From NCBI GenBank assembly GCA_023375785.1, contig SZWC01000543.1, positions 159,651 through 223,650 on the forward strand: DNA of 64,000 nucleotides, read 5' to 3'. Numbering within the stretch: the first letter of the stretch is position 1; every line of letters starts with the position of its first letter. This DNA comes from Penium margaritaceum (taxonomy: Eukaryota; Streptophyta; Zygnematophyceae; Desmidiales; Peniaceae). Positions 44,760 to 56,529 of the stretch are shown here, piece by piece. Below the pieces are notes generated by a model. The model was not told where the DNA came from, did no database searches, and saw only the letters and a list, made by a program, of their open reading frames with translations. The position numbers and the translations under genes are program-made.

Positions 44760-46780
44760 GTCAGATAGACCTGAAGCTGAGCAGCAAATTGACATTGAAG
44801 GGGACCTATCGGTTGAGCGATTACAAGTTGATCGAGCTCAAGAAGCAACTGGATGAGATGCTCACGCAGGGGTTCATCAGACTTTCCATGTCACCATACT
44901 CAGCACCTGTACTTTCTGTGGAAAAGGAAACATGGCAGATGTATATGTGCATGGAGAAAAGAGCATTGAACGAAATCACCATAAAAATCCGTTACCCTCT
45001 CCCGCGAGCCAACGTACTTTTTGACCAACTACGGAAGCCCGGTTTTTCAGGAAAATCAGTGTACGCATCGCCTATCATTAGATCCACGTATCTTACAAGG
45101 ATATCAAGAAGAGAGTGTTCTTCCATAGATATGGGAACTTTGAGTTCATATTTATGCTGTTTGGACTCGCAAATACCCCCCAACAATCATGGCAGCGATG
45201 AACAACATATTTTTTCCGTACCTTTATGAATTTGACTTCCTCTACCTTGACATCATCCTGGTGTACTGCCACACCTAGGAGGAGAACAATAGTTCTCAAA
45301 ATTTTACAAAGAGATCAATTTATTTAAAGAATTTCAAATTGTGGCTTCGTTCATCAGTTAATCGACTTTCTGGACTACATCACCGCCGGCGGACAGATCA
45401 CCATGACCTCAAAAGATGACTATCTGCCGCTGGTGACAGCAGACAGTCATCTGTCGGTGATCTGTTGGTGAATCACCGCTGCCGCCGGTGATGTTGATGT
45501 GTTAAGGACTACACTGGACCGTCCGCGCCTCTCTCCGATGTCACTGGAAAAGCCACTGAGTGGAATTAGGGGCATAGCAAACAAGAAGCGTTCAGCTCTG
45601 TAAGAAATCCTTTGACCTCAGAGCATTTCTTATGATTTGCAGATCCAATGGTGGATTACATAATGGCCACCAACATGTCCAATCGAGCCATCAGAGGTTT
45701 TCTCTTCCAAGGCTATGGCAGTGGAGAACAACCAATCGCGTACATGTCCCAAAAATTTACACGGACCGGAGCTCAGTTACGAAGTACATGAGAAAGAAAT
45801 ACTTATAGTTGTACATGCATTCCGAACATTGATGTACCAATGTTGCTTCATGTGCACCGGCCACCACGTGCTGAATTATCTCAAGACAGCAAAACATTAG
45901 CCGTCGACAAACTCGACAAATAGAGTTCCTTGGGTCTAGCTTTGACCATGAATTTGAGTACCGGTTTGGAAAAACTAATCCAGTGGATATTGTAATTTGG
46001 CAACCAGATTGAATGGCTAAGATCAATGCATTGCTTGTAGAACAAGACCTATACCTCACAAGGCTGTTTCCAAAAGGTTACAAGGAGTTTGGCGAGTACC
46101 ACAAGACCAAGTTCTTGTTCGAAGACTCTTACTGGAGATAGGGATTTACTCGTCAAGTTTTCTTTCGACCAAACAAGGAGCTGCAAAGAATGCTATTAGA
46201 GGAATGCTATGACACCGGTCCAAATGGAAGTTTCGGCCAGGAGAAAATTCTCAAGAAGCTGGTGAACTATTATTGGTGGGACTACATACAAACTGACGTG
46301 TCAGCCTTTTCCAAATAGTTCCACATCTACTCAAGGAAAAACTCTTGTCGCACAAAGCCATCCAGTCTACTTCGACCCCTACCTGTTCAGATGGAACCAT
46401 TGGCCGACATCAGCATGGACTTTGTGACGGGATTACCCTCCACCCCGAAGGATATGACGCCATCCTCATCTTGGTGGACAGATTTTCTAAAATATCTAAT
46501 TTCATCCCAACGGTGATCACCATCACTGCAAAAGGGACAGAGAGGCTCTTCCTAAGTCAAATTGTAAGGAGACACGTCGATCCACGTATCATCATAAGTG
46601 ATAGATGCGGCCGCTTCTCTAACAATTTTTGGCGTGACTTGATCATGCGTTATGGCAATTTGATCCAGCTATCGACGGCAATTCATCATGAAACCAACAA
46701 GCAAATATAGTAGACCAATCAGACTCTTGAAGAACTATGTTCACATTATGCAAACCATACGACACCGATTGAACGGCCAA
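44760..46780 (+). pseudogene. Gypsy reverse transcriptase, RNase H and integrase remains
   Basis: Reverse transcriptase blocks (YRLSDYKLIELKKQLDEML, SPYSAPVL, YMCMEKRALNEITIKIRYPL) lie near 44800-45010. RNase H blocks with ELSYEVHEKEIL and HVLNYLKTAKH lie near 45765-45900. Integrase follows with a zinc-binding start near 46200. Its core has LILVDRFSKISNFIP, then IISDRCGRFSNNFW near 46470-46635. Fossil. Confidence 0.82.
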
Positions 46781-47299
46781 ACTGCCAACCATCAAAATCA
46801 CATACAAATCTGCCACTCCCACCACAACGGCAAAAATCTCTTCCTAAGTGGTGTACGGTGAAATCAATCTGTAGCCCTGCCACACCGGCAGAGCTACAGT
46901 GCCAGAGAAACATCCCCGCGGTTGACATCTACCAAAGGGAATTTGCAAGATTATTGGAGGAAACATCATAGACCCTTGCAAGGACCCAAGCAGCTATGAA
47001 GCAAGCGGACAACAGACATTGCATCAATGGCGTGTTCAGCACTGGTGATCACTTCCTCCTTGGCTCAGTGAACATCAAACTCCGATTACACGCATGTACA
47101 AAGCTCAAACTGATGGTTGAGAGCATTTGAAATCAAGAAGATTCTAACCCCTGTTGTTGCTCAACTTTGTCTGCCGAACAGCATGGAGATTAATCTTGTC
47201 TTCCATTTCGAAAAACTAAAGCACTACCAAGACCCCAGAACGAACTTCCCCAGCAGAGATGATGCACCACCACCTCCTTAACAAATGGACGAGAATACA

Positions 47300-47465
47300 C
47301 AGTGTGTGATTGAAGACGTCCTCGGACATTAACGTTGTGGGAGAACAACCAAGTACGTGATCAAGTGCCACAGCTACGACGTTGCGGAAAACAACTAGTA
47401 GCCCTACGACAACCTCCGAGACATTGATCATCTGATTGACACCTACTATCGTTGTCACCAGCCTA
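47300..47465 (+). pseudogene. Integrase C-terminal chromodomain relic
   Basis: CVIEDVLGH, a basic RTTKYVIK strand, a short acidic-Asn stretch and DIDHLIDTY follow the chromodomain order: EKIL-like strand, R-x-YLVKWKGY strand, then a terminal helix. Chromodomains on chromovirus integrases are known to steer insertion toward heterochromatin. Confidence 0.65.
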
Positions 47466-47496
47466 CATGTACTAACGTGCTTGGACGTCACAGCTA

Positions 47497-47508
47497 AAAG
47501 GGGAGAAG
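47497..47508 (+). other. Polypurine tract of gypsy element 1
   Basis: AAAAGGGGAGAA lies directly before TGTTACG, the gypsy LTR start. Confidence 0.8.
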
Positions 47509-47782
47509 TGTTACGTTCCTACTGAACACGAGTCCCTGAATCCCGTGAGTGGGCATTTCTCTCATTACATGCATGGCTCAATGCTTGCCTACTCCAGGAT
47601 GTTTACGCTGTGCAGCGGATGGCATTTTGGCCAACTTCCTTGTCCTTCAATGTTCCGTTCCAGAATTTTCTCACACCTTGCGAGGATAACGTTTGCAAAG
47701 AAAAAAGCATTATTTGTACAGTTGGTGGTTCCCACTCTTGTACCTCATCCCTGTGAACCACCCACGTCTGCTTGGCGTAAAA
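47509..47782 (+). repeat. Gypsy 3' LTR
   Basis: It starts TGTTACGTTCC. It matches both ends of the LTR at 53769-54320, including a CACGAGTCCCT block and GTGAACCACCCACGT near the end. Confidence 0.78.
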
Positions 47783-49377
47783 CTCATGCAAGGTAAAATC
47801 ACTTGTCGCTTGTTATTTAAGGGTTGGCGCAAAACATCCCTCCAAACTTAGGGCTAGTGAAGAGGGTGGGTATGCGTGTGGGGGAAAATGCGAGGCTGTC
47901 TAATGCTCACCATGGTGATACGTTGGTCCTCATCAGCCTGCGTAAGACCATTGGGAGCGTCAAACTTGTGTTTCCTACTGGTGAGCCAACATCTGCGATA
48001 GTACGCTTTTGCAAAACCAATCAGTTTTAGACCACTATTAATTTGCCGATAGTGATTCCCAGAACATCACCTCCTGTCTTGTTCACTTATGAATGTAAAC
48101 TTGATGGCTCCACTTGTATGATGCTGATCCATTTTTTGTGCGGCAGAATGGACATATGACCAGCTGTTTTGTTATAGGGTGCGCTTTTCTGCATAAATAT
48201 ATACAGGAGTTCCACATACTGGAAGGAATTCTATAAATTATTCCATCCTTTCCCTTAGCAATCGGGAACTTATGCGTCTAGAAGGCAGAACGGGACACTC
48301 CTAATGCCAAGGTCCCACACCATCACATGGAGAATAAAGAACGCACGTGAACAACAAATTTTAATTGGACGGACTATCTGTCGCTAATGTGATCATGATT
48401 GTTATAGTGCATTCGTCCCAGTAAAGGTTAACCATTAAAATTTGTCGTTCCCGTGCTTTTTGAAAGCCCCATCTGATGGTGTGAGATCCTGGCCTAAACT
48501 TGGTCATTATTGTACCGCTAGTATGTAGCATTATTACATGTTGCTTTAACTGGTCTAAGCCTTTGGAGCAACAGATGGGATGACTGGTGGGTCACAGACC
48601 CTCAAGTAGCACGGTTTCCACCCAGTGGGCCCAGCTTCTTGTTGGCTTTCTACCTTTCGCATCAGAGTGATTGTGGACACCAAGGGTGTCTCCATTCCTG
48701 TGTGGGAGGAATGTAGTGCCAGAGAGCCATGGGGCTTGAACTTGCCTTGGCCTGTGGGACAGCACATGGGATGACTTGAAAGTCGGAGACCCTGAAGTAC
48801 CAAGGTTTTGGCCCAATGGGCTAAGCATACCATTTGTTTGCTACAATAACATTCTTCTTGCTGGACTCATCCAATTGTGAGAAGAACAACAGCTCCCCCG
48901 GGACAACCTTTCCAGTTGTGGATCCATGCTCACCCCAGTTAACCAATTGAGGTCTTTCGTGCGGTCAGTCAACAATCCCCCTCGCACCGTTGCTAGACAA
49001 AGGGTATGGCTGGTAAACGCTGGAATCCATCGTTGAATGCTACCTGAACGTTTTTTGCACCTTTTGTTTGAGGAATTACCTAATCCACACATTGCACCCT
49101 GCCTGCTAATCATTTTCATCACCAGTCGGAAGAGCGGTGCAAGCAGTCAGGTCCGGATTAGCTTTGCAGGGGAGTGACCATACATCCACATAATTCTTGA
49201 TATCTATCTCCAGATCCACGTTGTGCACATCAACCACACCATATCCAGATTTGGGACTTTTTCACACTTTATTAACGCTGTATCCAGAGAGCATGCCAAA
49301 AAAACACGCTACATCCAAATGAACACGCTATGTTAACGCCGCATGCCGTCAAGCGACAGCATGCTAACTTTGTCAGA
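47783..49377. other. Intergenic stretch with a diverged direct repeat
   Basis: Two copies of a ~68-bp segment (48565-48632 and 48757-48825) share ATGGGATGACT, AGACCCT.AAGTA and AATGGGC or AGTGGGC blocks. Frames of 60-93 codons are present without recognisable domains. No RNA gene seen. Confidence 0.5.
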
Positions 49378-49397
49378 CATGAAAGGAAGAATCACAG

Positions 49398-49415
49398 ACC
49401 CCTCTATAGAGGGGT
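49398..49415. repeat. Perfect 18-bp palindrome
   Basis: ACCCCTCTATAGAGGGGT reads identically on both strands. No gene starts nearby. Confidence 0.85.
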
Positions 49416-49659
49416 TTGTGGCTTTTTTCACAAAGGTTTGCGAGGGTTTTGAGTGGGGGGTCCAAAACAACCCATTCATTGAAAGGGAACCTGCTGTGCC
49501 CCACTACTGCGGGACCAAGCAGGGACCCGTGCCAAAACAAAACCTAAAACCCCAAGTGTATATTGTGGTAGGGTTTGAAAGCGGTTTCCAAGTATGAAAA
49601 TGGGTCTTCTTTTCCGATAAAAAATCAGAAAAGGGGTTTTCGCTCGATCTTGATTGAAC

Positions 49660-49797
49660 GATTAGCCCTTTTCCTTCTACTCACAAACCCCCATTTATGG
49701 ATTTATGATTTCATGTTTGCGTGGGCTCTGCCCACACAAACATAGAAGACCCTACATCCATAAATGGGGGTTTGCGATTCCAAAAAAAAGGCTAATC
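49660..49797. repeat. 138-bp fold-back sequence (MITE-like)
   Basis: Nested inverted repeats share one centre. The outer arms are GATTAGCC (49660) and GGCTAATC (49790-49797). The middle arms are 49681-49702 and 49756-49777, 22 bp with one mismatch (core CCCCCATTTATGGAT). The inner arms are ATGTTTGCGTGGGC (49713-49726) and GCCCACACAAACAT (49730-49743) around a TCT loop. A transcript would fold into one long hairpin. No target duplication is evident. Confidence 0.8.
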
Positions 49798-50758
49798 TCT
49801 CTATCACAATTCTTGCAACAGCGGGGGTGACACATCACCCTCCTCGCTATGCTCATTTGGCGACGCAAGTTTCCCGATCAGCAACTTGCATCGCCGATCG
49901 GGCATAGCCATCAAAATGGATATGGCGCTGTTTGTTTTTTACTTTTTGTACATGGCGTGGTTAATATTCAAGTCCCGGATATCTCATGTTTATGTTGATG
50001 CTTCAATGGATACATCAGCTACAATTTATTTGCAGACGGGCATCGAGCTTCCAACTCTGGGTCATTTTACACTGATATGTAGCAACTCCAAGCCGCGTTG
50101 AGAAAGTCACCCAGATCATAACAGACGTCTTTGATGCATTGGCATGAAGTGGCTGTTCACACCGGAGTCTTGCAAAGCTTATCTGAGTGTGTTCACGCAT
50201 AAAGGTGTTTCTGCACGTTTCAAGACAGTTTACTGTTTGCATTGACCCATGCCTGCGGATCACGTTATCTCTTCTCCACGGAAGTGATTTAATGCATCCG
50301 TGTACTTGCTAGAACTTGCCATGCCTTGGTGGGTCGAGAGACCCGTATCAACTGGGTACTTTGACTTCAGAATGTTTAACAAAAGAATTTTCTTGTTCCT
50401 GTTGACGCATCGTGCGCAAGCGTCTGACTGACGGCATCAGCGTGAATGAAGAGGAAAAAATCATCCTTCCATGCATTCCACAATTCTCTTCACCAAAGTT
50501 TTGCATGAAGGGAGTCCCGCGAGTGTTTCTAGAAACCTTCCCACGTACTTGCATGAAATGGTGTTCTAAGTTTACGCAACTTTCCCCTCACGAAGCATCA
50601 TCTCTCTCACATGAGCTTACCCATCATACGGCCGGGCATCTCAATGGCCATCTATACACCATTCCCGCAACCCGCGACATTTTTAAAAAAAAAATTCATC
50701 ATTTTCTCATCCGCCATGGCTTCTGACGATCCCTGCCACGCCAGGATGGACCTGTGCT

Positions 50759-50974
50759 GTGTGTAGGTCATTGGATGTTGGTGCGAGGACTACTGGATGC
50801 CTTGTTGAACATCTTATCAAGGGGAAAGTAAAATTGTCCACTATTAAAGAGGAAGTTGACAAAGAGGATGCTATTAGCAAGTGGAAGGATATTGATGCGG
50901 AGGAACTCGTGGATGAAGAGGAGATAGATGACGAGGGAGGGAGCTCTCATGTGAGTGCATATATGGATGAGTGA
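50759..50974 (+). CDS. Small acidic open frame, unrecognised
   Basis: A 71-codon frame with a Lys-rich middle (LIKGKVKLSTIKEE) and an acidic end (EELVDEEEIDDEGGSS). Acidic tails of this kind occur at the ends of hAT-type transposases, but no dimerisation motif precedes it. It may be chance or a transposon remnant. Confidence 0.2.
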   Translation: MCRSLDVGARTTGCLVEHLIKGKVKLSTIKEEVDKEDAISKWKDIDAEELVDEEEIDDEGGSSHVSAYMDE

Positions 50975-51385
50975 AGTGTTCCATGGATTTGAAGCGGTGT
51001 TATGAGTATGTCACAATGTTGAGAAGAAATCTTATTCTTCAAGTAGCATAGCCACATTGGGAAAGGCGTGCTAAATTTGAGAAAGTATGATGCAACACTT
51101 GTGGAAAAACAGTGTAAAAAACTATGTCATACTCAAAGCTAATGGAGTTGTGTAATTACTAAGCATGAAATGCTACTTATCCAATTCACGTTGCTTGTGC
51201 CTTTCCTACAATTCATGTAGCACATGATGTTGTGACAGAAACGAGTACATGAACACAACATGATTGCAAAGGCAATGATAATAAGCACATGTCATGAATT
51301 TTGTCGTATCAAATGTCATGGAGTTCAGATAAAATAACAATGCGACATCACTCAAAACTTCTATGATGAATGTTTTTTCTTCCCA

Positions 51386-52436
51386 TTACCTTTTGGCTAA
51401 TTCTTCTCTCTTTGCCATGGTGGCGTGATGAGAGTGTGTCACACTCTCATCGGGGAAGTCCAGCCTCTCCACAGATTTAGCTTGTAGAAAACCAATCAAT
51501 GCATTGTCTTGAAGTGCCGAATTCCTGGCTTGAAAGTCCCTTGCCATGTGTACCTCTATATTGGATGTGTAGTTCATGGCCTCACACCACCATTTCATGT
51601 TGAATTCATTGCCATAAGCCATGCAAATGTTGTGTGGAATGACACAACAAGTGATGAAAAGGGATACGTGCATGAGGAGGTTGTCCATGCATTTCAATAG
51701 CACGCGCTATCGACACTGGATGATTCAAAATGCCCGCTCCATTGCCATTCTTGTACCGGATCGATGCCTGTTGAATTATGATTGGTACTCTTGCAACCTT
51801 GGACCTCCCACCTTAAAAGGCGGTAGCATGTATGGATGACATGGGTACGCGGCATCGCAGATGAACTTGTATCCGTACATGTCACCCACATGAATCCTCT
51901 TCCATAGACCACTTCTCTTGAATAGGCACCAATCATGTAGGGAGCCTGCCCATCCAACGTGGTAGTCATAGATCGCTGTTGTGGAGTGAACAACACACTG
52001 AAGGAGAACGGAGTAGAAACCCTTATGATTTTAGTAGCTCTTCTTGTCTTTGGATAGACCAATAATGGGAATGTGAGAGCCATCAAAGGCCCTAACAACA
52101 CCCGGTGTGCCCTTCAGTGCTGCACATCCACCTTCTTTTGACTGGAACATTGGCCACGTAACGTACTGAAGTTCACAGGCATGCCTAAAAAAATAGTAGA
52201 AATCCATGTATAACTCGTTGGCGCATGCAATGGAGATCTCAAACTCCTCGGCTATTGCTTAGTGGGCTCATTCCTTGGGCTAGTTTAAGTAGACGCACAG
52301 TGACTCTGACATCCATGGGTATTCATCGACGGAAAATTGTATCTTGACATTCAAGGTACGGGTGTAGGTGCTCCACAATGTGGTCAAACAACGCCGGACC
52401 TATGCGTATCATGGACTTCATGGCGTCATTGGAGCA
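51386..52436 (-). pseudogene. PIF/Harbinger transposase relic (DDE_Tnp_4 type)
   Basis: In minus-strand order, an N-terminal block (ALFDHIVEHLHPYL, DVRVTVRLLKLAQG) lies near 52270-52410. The first catalytic block DGSHIPI is at about 52064-52084 and GWAGSLHD, with the second Asp, at about 51932-51957. CDAAYP lies at about 51842-51859 and an RMAMERAF block, matching the RVxIERAFG signature, near 51730-51750. The conserved ending CCVIPHNIC is near 51630-51660. In-frame stops (for example shortly after DGSHIPI, near 52040) make it dead. The C-terminal 105 codons (51386-51703) are open. PIF elements also need a Myb-like second protein; none is seen here. Terminal repeats and a TWA duplication were not found by eye. 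Confidence 0.85.
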
Positions 52437-53768
52437 ACCACTAAGTCACCAGGTGCATGTTGAGGAAGGAGAGATTGGGCCCAAATGGCACGAGGTCTCT
52501 GGCGACCAGCGAGGTAGAGGAAGGTGAGACAGCCAATGCTGTGTGGATGATGGAGAGCTCATGACCAATGCACTGGAGGACAAACGCCCATGTCAAGATG
52601 ACAAGCAAGGTTGCTGTGTCATCATCAGTTGGAAGAGGGTCGTTCATAGTGGTCAGACAAGTTCTCAGCAGAATTAGAACCTTGTTGTCTGGAGCACTGC
52701 TGGGCTGAGCAAGAAATAGGTTGTCTTTTGTTAGAATGAAGCAGCTATGGTTTCTGCACAAATGAGAGTGGGAGAAGTCTGGCTGGCTGAGCCACGGAAG
52801 CGATGCCTAGGGCATTGTTTTTCTTTTTTTCCCCATCACTCGGTTGGGTCATGTGCTGACTAACATCAGAGAGCTCCTAGTGGAGCGACCTGCGATTCTG
52901 GGAAAAGAACAAAAACGAACCACATTGTGAACAGCTGGTTCACACTGCATACAGAGGAATCTTGTCGGCAGCAGATGGGGTACCTGACGGTTTGGCTGTA
53001 ATTTATGGAAAATCAACTTGGACCGCAAAGCAGGGGTTGAGATTCCTGCTCAACCCCTGATTCCCGCTTACACATGCCCTACTTCAGCAAGGGGCTGTGT
53101 GAAAAGACCCTATGAACGTTCACATGTGGGGTGAGGCTGGTTGCGTGGTTTGGTTGGAGATTTTCAACTTGTGTCTGGTTGGTTGTTTTAGATTGTTGGA
53201 ACATCGATTTTCTCATATGCTGAGTCCTCTTCCCCTTTTTTGACCTTCGAGTTTGTTCCCAAATCTTCCCAAACTTATATGCATGTCTCTGAGACATCAC
53301 CATGACACATGCGCAAGTATCTGCAGGATACAAGCATATACATCGCGACGGGAGCAAAGACAATTTTATCCCCATTCATTTTCAATGTGTAGAGCATGGC
53401 TGCACAACGCCCATGCTCTGCGCATGTCCCTCAACCAACTTCCCCCAACAAGTTCAACCATCGCCACCTCCCGGTCCAACCATTGTCGGACTGAGAGCTG
53501 ATGGTTGGAGGCAGCAGCATTTCTCGCTCATGGGAAAAGGGCCTTTTTGGCCTTGATTGTTTTGGTGTTGGTTAATTCCAGTCAGATCGGCCGTTGGTAC
53601 TGAGGCTTATGATAGGTCGTGAAAGGGTGTCCAGATACAGAGTATTGATGTCTGGGTAGGACAAAGTTGGATCTAGCAGACTAAACAGAACCTATTGACA
53701 AGCATGCCAACATGTAAAGCCAAACATGCGGTCTGCCAAAACCAAGAGACAAGTCGAACCTAACCTTA
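52437..53768. other. Flank of Harbinger relic, no gene seen
   Basis: A minus frame of 106 codons (52441-52761) abuts the transposase but has no recognisable domain. An 11-bp perfect inverted repeat pairs CAGGGGTTGAG (53031-53041) with CTCAACCCCTG (53049-53059). A Pro-rich plus frame near 53300-53550 is unremarkable. Confidence 0.45.
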
Positions 53769-54320
53769 TGTTACGTACCAGAGGTACACGAGTCCCTAAT
53801 CTGTCCAAGTGGACATTTCTTTCACCATAAAAATAGCCCACCACGCGTGGAGATCCTGATTTTTGCTCCGAAGGTCAAGGGAAATTTCCTAAAATTCCCG
53901 CACCCTCCAGTGTTCCTTCTTGCATGTTCTGAAATCTTTGACCACTTTCAAGAATCGTCAATAGAAGTGTCCCGATCGTTTGGTCGACTTCTCAATGCAT
54001 GAAGAGAAATCGAGATTTGTAAAGATGCATCCCGCATCTTCGCTGTTGATCTTTGAAGCCCCCCAATTCCTTGGCAGAGATTCTTGATCCAACCACTCAC
54101 GACGTGACTCCACATGCGTCACACGACAATTGACTCAATAACCCCGACTATGTCTCCTTTATAACTTGACACTTGCATGTATGTTTTTGATTGTTTTGAC
54201 ACTTGTCATTGAAGTACACTTACTGTTAATTATGAATTGCTTAAGGGTCCCAAATTTCTAAACCGTGTTCTGCCTTGCAACTCATAGCCTTTCACCATCT
54301 ACGCTGCGTTTGGCATAACA
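53769..54320 (+). repeat. Gypsy element 2, 5' LTR
   Basis: It is 552 bp, from TGTTACGTACC to GGCATAACA, with inverted TGTTA/TAACA termini. It is collinear with the LTR at 42326-42888. Confidence 0.85.
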
Positions 54321-54322
54321 CT

Positions 54323-54334
54323 TGGTATCAAAAC
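54323..54334 (+). other. Primer-binding site of gypsy element 2
   Basis: TGGTATCAAAAC lies two bases after the LTR end. It is the initiator methionine tRNA type with G-to-A drift. Confidence 0.82.
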
Positions 54335-54375
54335 ATAGTGGTGCTGGAGAGGGATCTGACTAGTTTACTCATCTA

Positions 54376-55925
54376 ATGGATTACCTCACACAAGCCGTTC
54401 ATGCATCTTGCATGTCAAGACTTCTTAGACCTCCCAACTACGACGTGAAGCGAGCAAGCGCATCCGACGACTAGCAACGGGTCTTCGGCGAAGACTTTGG
54501 TGATGGAGGAGAAAAATGTGCCTGTGCACAGGAACCCTGAAGCAGCAGCAAACTCTAGCATGGCAGGCTATACGGCAGCTGGATCAGCCCGGACGGCTCC
54601 GACGACTGATCTGGTCACAGATCCGGTGGCAGTAAACCAGCCGCCCCCACCAACAGCCTAACCTCATGAGCGGGAAAGACAGGTGGCACCAAATGACAGC
54701 CGTGGATCAACGAGGAACTTGCTAGCCGTATCTCTGTGCTCGAGGGGATCAACAACCATCTGCTCCAACAACTCAACTTTGCAATGGAGGCTCTTCGCAA
54801 CGCAAGTGCATGAGATGAGGTGCTTGTCAAGAGGAACATCCAACTCTTGGACAAACCCAAGATTTTTCCGGTCCCTCCCAAATGGTTCGATCCCGCAAAT
54901 CCCAAAGGAACGACAGTTTGGATGTGGCTGATGAGCTTGGAGGTATACTTCATGGCTGTTGGGGTCAATGACGATCGGAAGAAAATTGACCTTGCGGTCG
55001 TGCTTTGGTGTGGCAGGGCATCAAGTTGGTGGTCTGACCTGAAGGCCATCCAATGGCAATTGGAAACCGGTGGGACCTCATCGATGGTCAACGGCGCTCG
55101 TCTTATATCGCTGACTACAAGCGTTCTACCCATAGAGTAGATCAACCCTCAATAGCAAGACACACTGATGCCACAAACTGACAGGAACAAGTTCTTGCAT
55201 GCAATAATTGCATGTTTTTGGATGGTTAAACGAGAAGTCATATGCTTGGTATAAGCTCCAGCGTCTCTGTCACCAGTCCAACGTGGTAGAGTACACGCGG
55301 AGATTTCATGCGTATAGAAATTGTCCCAGAAAATCTCTGTTTTCACTACAACAATGGCCTCCAATGACACATCTGGTGAGTGATAGGCATTTTTGGCATC
55401 CACAACGACTTATTGCAAATGATTGTAGCAGCAGAAGGAATTAACAGCGTTGATTACAATGCTTGGATCCAGGAATCCTACCGCTAGCGACCTCCCAACC
55501 ACAATTATCAAGGAAATAGAAGCAGCCAGTCGGGGGACTCCTCAACTCCCATGAGGTGGACGCAGTCGACAAAAGAGAAATGCGCACATGCTACAACTGT
55601 GGAAAAGTCGGGCACATTGCTCAAAACTGCTGAAGCAAGCAGCAAATAAAAAAAGGGGAGAGGTCATAGGAAAACTAGTTGGAAGACGGCAAGGGGCAAG
55701 AGTAAAAGGAGCGACTCTTGTCCAAGAGGATTATGCTGCACCAAACAATTGTCCACCTGAACGGCTTACAAAGGCGCAAAGGGTTTCTAAGATCGCTATG
55801 TTTGACGAGGGGTAAGGGGATGACCAACCAGCAATGTTGCTAAAAGTGTAACCTTGAGGTTGCAAGAGTAGTAGAATGGTACCGGCACTATTGGACGGAG
55901 GGGCCTCTCACAGCTTTGTAAGAAA
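54376..55925 (+). pseudogene. Gypsy gag and protease remains
   Basis: The frame starts MDYLTQAVH just after the primer site. It contains the Gag core WMWLMSLEVYFMAVGVNDD near 54915-54975. A perfect CX2CX4HX4C zinc knuckle, CYNCGKVGHIAQNC, lies at 55589-55630. A protease relic (LLDGGASHSFV) lies near 55890-55920. Fossil. Confidence 0.85.
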
Positions 55926-56529
55926 TGACATGGTTCAAAGCTTGGATTTGCACAGCAAACCATGGGTTTTTGAAGGAAAACATGCCGATGGAAGACTATA
56001 GATACAAAAACTCAGAGAACCACTACCACTGCAAGAGGGAGACTTGTGGGATGTAACGGTTTAAATCATTCTTGGATGCCATTTCCTATACCAACACAAT
56101 CCGTAGGTCTACTGGAGCAGTGGCAACATCTACGTGGAAATCAACGGTGCCAAACAACAACTTTTGTGCGTGGGACAAAATATGACAGCGGAAGCAATAC
56201 AAAAGAAGCAGCTGAGGAAGTCGTAGCGACCGAGAGGCTACAACATATGAAGCCGATACTGCTCAATGTGGCCAAGCATTGCATACAGTGAGGGGCTCAT
56301 ACATGGCTTGTACATCTCGAGCCAATGGAAGAAGCAAAAATGGCGGCAGCTGAAACATTGGCCTCATCAGCTCCATCAGCCTCATCGGCCTCACCGGTCT
56401 CCACAAAGTTTGCGATGGTTCCCAAGGAGTTTGTACCTATCATCTGAGATTTTGCGGATGTCTTTATCAATGAACTCCCATCGCATGAACAAAAACCAAG
56501 TAGCCGGCCCAAAGTTTGAGGAGCCTGTT

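Larger units (their letters stand above)
42326..47782 (+). mobile_element. Ty3/gypsy chromovirus (broken)
   Basis: The order is LTR, initiator-tRNA primer site, gag, protease, reverse transcriptase, RNase H, integrase, C-terminal chromodomain, polypurine tract, LTR. Reverse transcriptase before integrase marks Ty3/gypsy, and the chromodomain marks the chromovirus branch. It is related throughout to the element at 53769. It is very decayed, with more than twenty breaks, and its two LTRs differ markedly in length. The left end is approximate. Confidence 0.85.
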
